The notes below the pieces were generated by a model. It saw nothing but the letters and a program-made list of their open reading frames with translations. It did not search any database and had not been told where the DNA came from. Made by a program: the position numbers and the translations under genes. From the NCBI GenBank assembly GCA_900545725.1, contig URAI01000119.1:1-6374 (forward strand): a stretch of DNA of 6,374 nt, in the 5' to 3' direction. Below, in pieces: positions 5,769-6,374 of the stretch. The number at the start of each line of letters is the position of its first letter. The first letter of the stretch is position 1. Source of the DNA: an uncultured Eubacterium sp. (GTDB lineage Bacteria > Bacillota > Clostridia > Lachnospirales > Lachnospiraceae).

Positions 5769-6083
5769 ATGGCAAATCAGGTAATCAGAATTACATTGAA
5801 AGCCTATGATCATCAGTTAATTGATCAGTCAGCAAAGAAAATCATCGAAACTGCTAAGAAAACAGGAGCACAGGTAAGTGGTCCGGTACCTCTTCCAACA
5901 AAGAAGGAAGTTGTTACAATTCTTAGAGCTGTTCACAAGTATAAGGACTCAAGAGAGCAGTTCGAGCAGAGAACTCATAAGAGACTTATCGATGTTTTAC
6001 AGCCATCTCAGAAGACTGTAGATGCATTATCTAAGTTAGAGATGCCAGCTGGTGTATTTATTAATCTTAAGATTATGAACTAA
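5769..6083 (+). CDS. rpsJ: 30S ribosomal protein S10 (NusE)
   Basis: This is the complete 104-residue S10 protein of the small ribosomal subunit head, about the usual length. It is also transcription antitermination factor NusE, which partners NusB and NusG in well-studied bacteria. The family signature is present as AQVSGPVPLPT (34-44), as is the basic loop VHKYKDSREQFEQRTHKR (55-72). The start begins RITLKAYDH at residue 7, as expected. The Shine-Dalgarno AAGGAGG (5751-5757) is strong but sits 11 bases from the ATG, longer than usual, with a T7 tract between. It is the first gene of the S10 operon here. The next gene, rplC, follows after an unusually long 185-nt gap. Confidence 0.98.
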   Translation: MANQVIRITLKAYDHQLIDQSAKKIIETAKKTGAQVSGPVPLPTKKEVVTILRAVHKYKDSREQFEQRTHKRLIDVLQPSQKTVDALSKLEMPAGVFINLKIMN

Positions 6084-6106
6084 TCTTTTTGAGATTAACA
6101 TTTTTT
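6081..6106 (+). terminator. Weak hairpin plus T-run immediately after rpsJ
   Basis: TAATCT (6081-6086, beginning with the rpsJ stop codon) pairs with AGATTA (6092-6097), loop TTTTG, and six T residues follow at 6101-6106. The stem has only one G-C pair and the T-run starts three bases away, so termination would be weak. The upstream arm AAGATTA (6069-6075) can pair instead with TAATCTT (6081-6087), which gives two mutually exclusive hairpins over the stop codon. It may reduce read-through into rplC. Confidence 0.3.
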
Positions 6107-6194
6107 CATTATTAAGTGTAATAATCCTGAAGGGTTTAATATAGAAGTAACAAACATCAGTGGTGTAGGTTCCACTTATATTAGCTGTTCTAGG

Positions 6195-6222
6195 ATGACA
6201 GGATGCGCTGTGCGGATATAAT
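6195..6222 (+). promoter_or_regulatory. Possible internal promoter for rplC
   Basis: ATGACA (6195-6200, 5 of 6 -35 consensus) is separated by 16 bp from a perfect TATAAT (6217-6222). Transcription would start near 6229, giving a leader of about 40 nt to the rplC ATG. Both boxes lie within inverted-repeat arms, so the sequence may be conserved for RNA structure, promoter function, or both. Confidence 0.45.
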
Positions 6223-6243
6223 ATGCATATTCATCTTGTCCGC
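6197..6243 (+). repeat. Overlapping, mutually exclusive inverted repeats upstream of rplC
   Basis: GACAGGATG (6197-6205) pairs with CATCTTGTC (6232-6240): 9 pairs, one G-U. GCGGATA (6212-6218) pairs with TGTCCGC (6237-6243): 7 pairs, one G-U. Both use 6237-6240, so only one can form completely. The 12-bp palindrome AATATGCATATT (6220-6231) lies in the loop. The first stem can form only in transcripts that start upstream of this site. Confidence 0.45.
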
Positions 6244-6268
6244 TGTAGATTAAACAGGAGGAAGATCA

Positions 6269-6374
6269 ATGAAGAAGGCAATTTTAGCTACAAAAGTCGG
6301 AATGACTCAAATCTTCAACGAAGACGGTGTTTTAACACCTGTAACTGTTCTTCAGGCTGGTCCTTGTGTTGTAA
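6269..6374 (+). CDS. rplC: 50S ribosomal protein L3, N-terminal part
   Basis: The first 35 codons, beginning MKKAILATKVGMTQIFNEDG, match the N-terminus of ribosomal protein L3, which binds 23S rRNA early in large-subunit assembly. The gene is cut by the right edge. An ideal AGGAGG (6256-6261) sits 7 bases before the ATG. Its position after rpsJ is the standard S10 operon order, in which rplD (L4) would be expected next. Confidence 0.97.
   Translation, partial: MKKAILATKVGMTQIFNEDGVLTPVTVLQAGPCVV

Larger units (their letters stand above)
6084..6268 (+). promoter_or_regulatory. Long structured rpsJ-rplC intergenic region
   Basis: The gap of 185 nt is long for adjacent S10 operon genes, and no coding frame stands out. 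Small stems are visible: AATCC with GGGTT around a TGAA loop (6123-6136), and AGTGG with CCACT (6159-6163 and 6172-6176). The right half carries a promoter-like sequence and two competing inverted repeats, listed separately. It may be a second leader that adjusts expression of rplC and downstream genes. Confidence 0.5.

Noticed and set aside
5469..5813. A 114-codon open frame on the minus strand across the S10 leader and the start of rpsJ
   Set aside because: It runs antisense to a clear promoter and structured leader, its start lies inside rpsJ, and its product resembles no protein I know.

Overview
The window looks like the chromosome of a low-GC Gram-positive bacterium of the class Clostridia, probably Lachnospiraceae. 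The evidence is the AT-rich intergenic DNA, strong AGGAGG-type ribosome binding sites, sigma-A-like promoters and the S10, L3 and ABC-F protein sequences. The family-level placement is an inference. I see no mobile element, CRISPR array, tRNA or rRNA.

Layout. Positions 69-959 (minus) encode a compact class I SAM-dependent methyltransferase of the RlmI/COG1092 group. A possible next gene on the same strand runs off the left edge (1-58). Positions 960-1341 are a divergent AT-rich promoter region. It holds one good minus-strand promoter, several plus-strand promoter candidates, a tandem 16-bp repeat and palindromes. Positions 1342-3552 encode a SulP-family anion transporter with a STAS domain. 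It carries an uncommon charged C-terminal extension of about 190 residues that ends in three 22-residue repeats. Sixteen bases later, 3569-5413 encode an ABC-F translation factor of the Uup/YfmR type, probably in the same operon.

The S10 ribosomal protein operon begins just after the ABC-F gene. A sigma-A-like promoter (5442-5470) drives a leader of about 290 nt, then rpsJ (5769-6083), an unusually long 185-nt gap, and the start of rplC (6269 to the right edge).

The most interesting part is the S10 leader. Its 3' half can form a long-range helix (5601-5618 with 5709-5729). It can instead form a 49-nt hairpin (5714-5762) that buries the rpsJ Shine-Dalgarno sequence and is followed directly by seven T residues. 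The two folds use some of the same bases, which is the architecture of a regulatory RNA switch acting by attenuation and/or translational sequestration. The rpsJ-rplC gap carries a second group of overlapping signals: a hairpin plus T-run after the rpsJ stop, competing inverted repeats, and a promoter-like ATGACA-16-TATAAT. The S10 operon may therefore be controlled at two points. All structures were read by eye and have not been energy-calculated.
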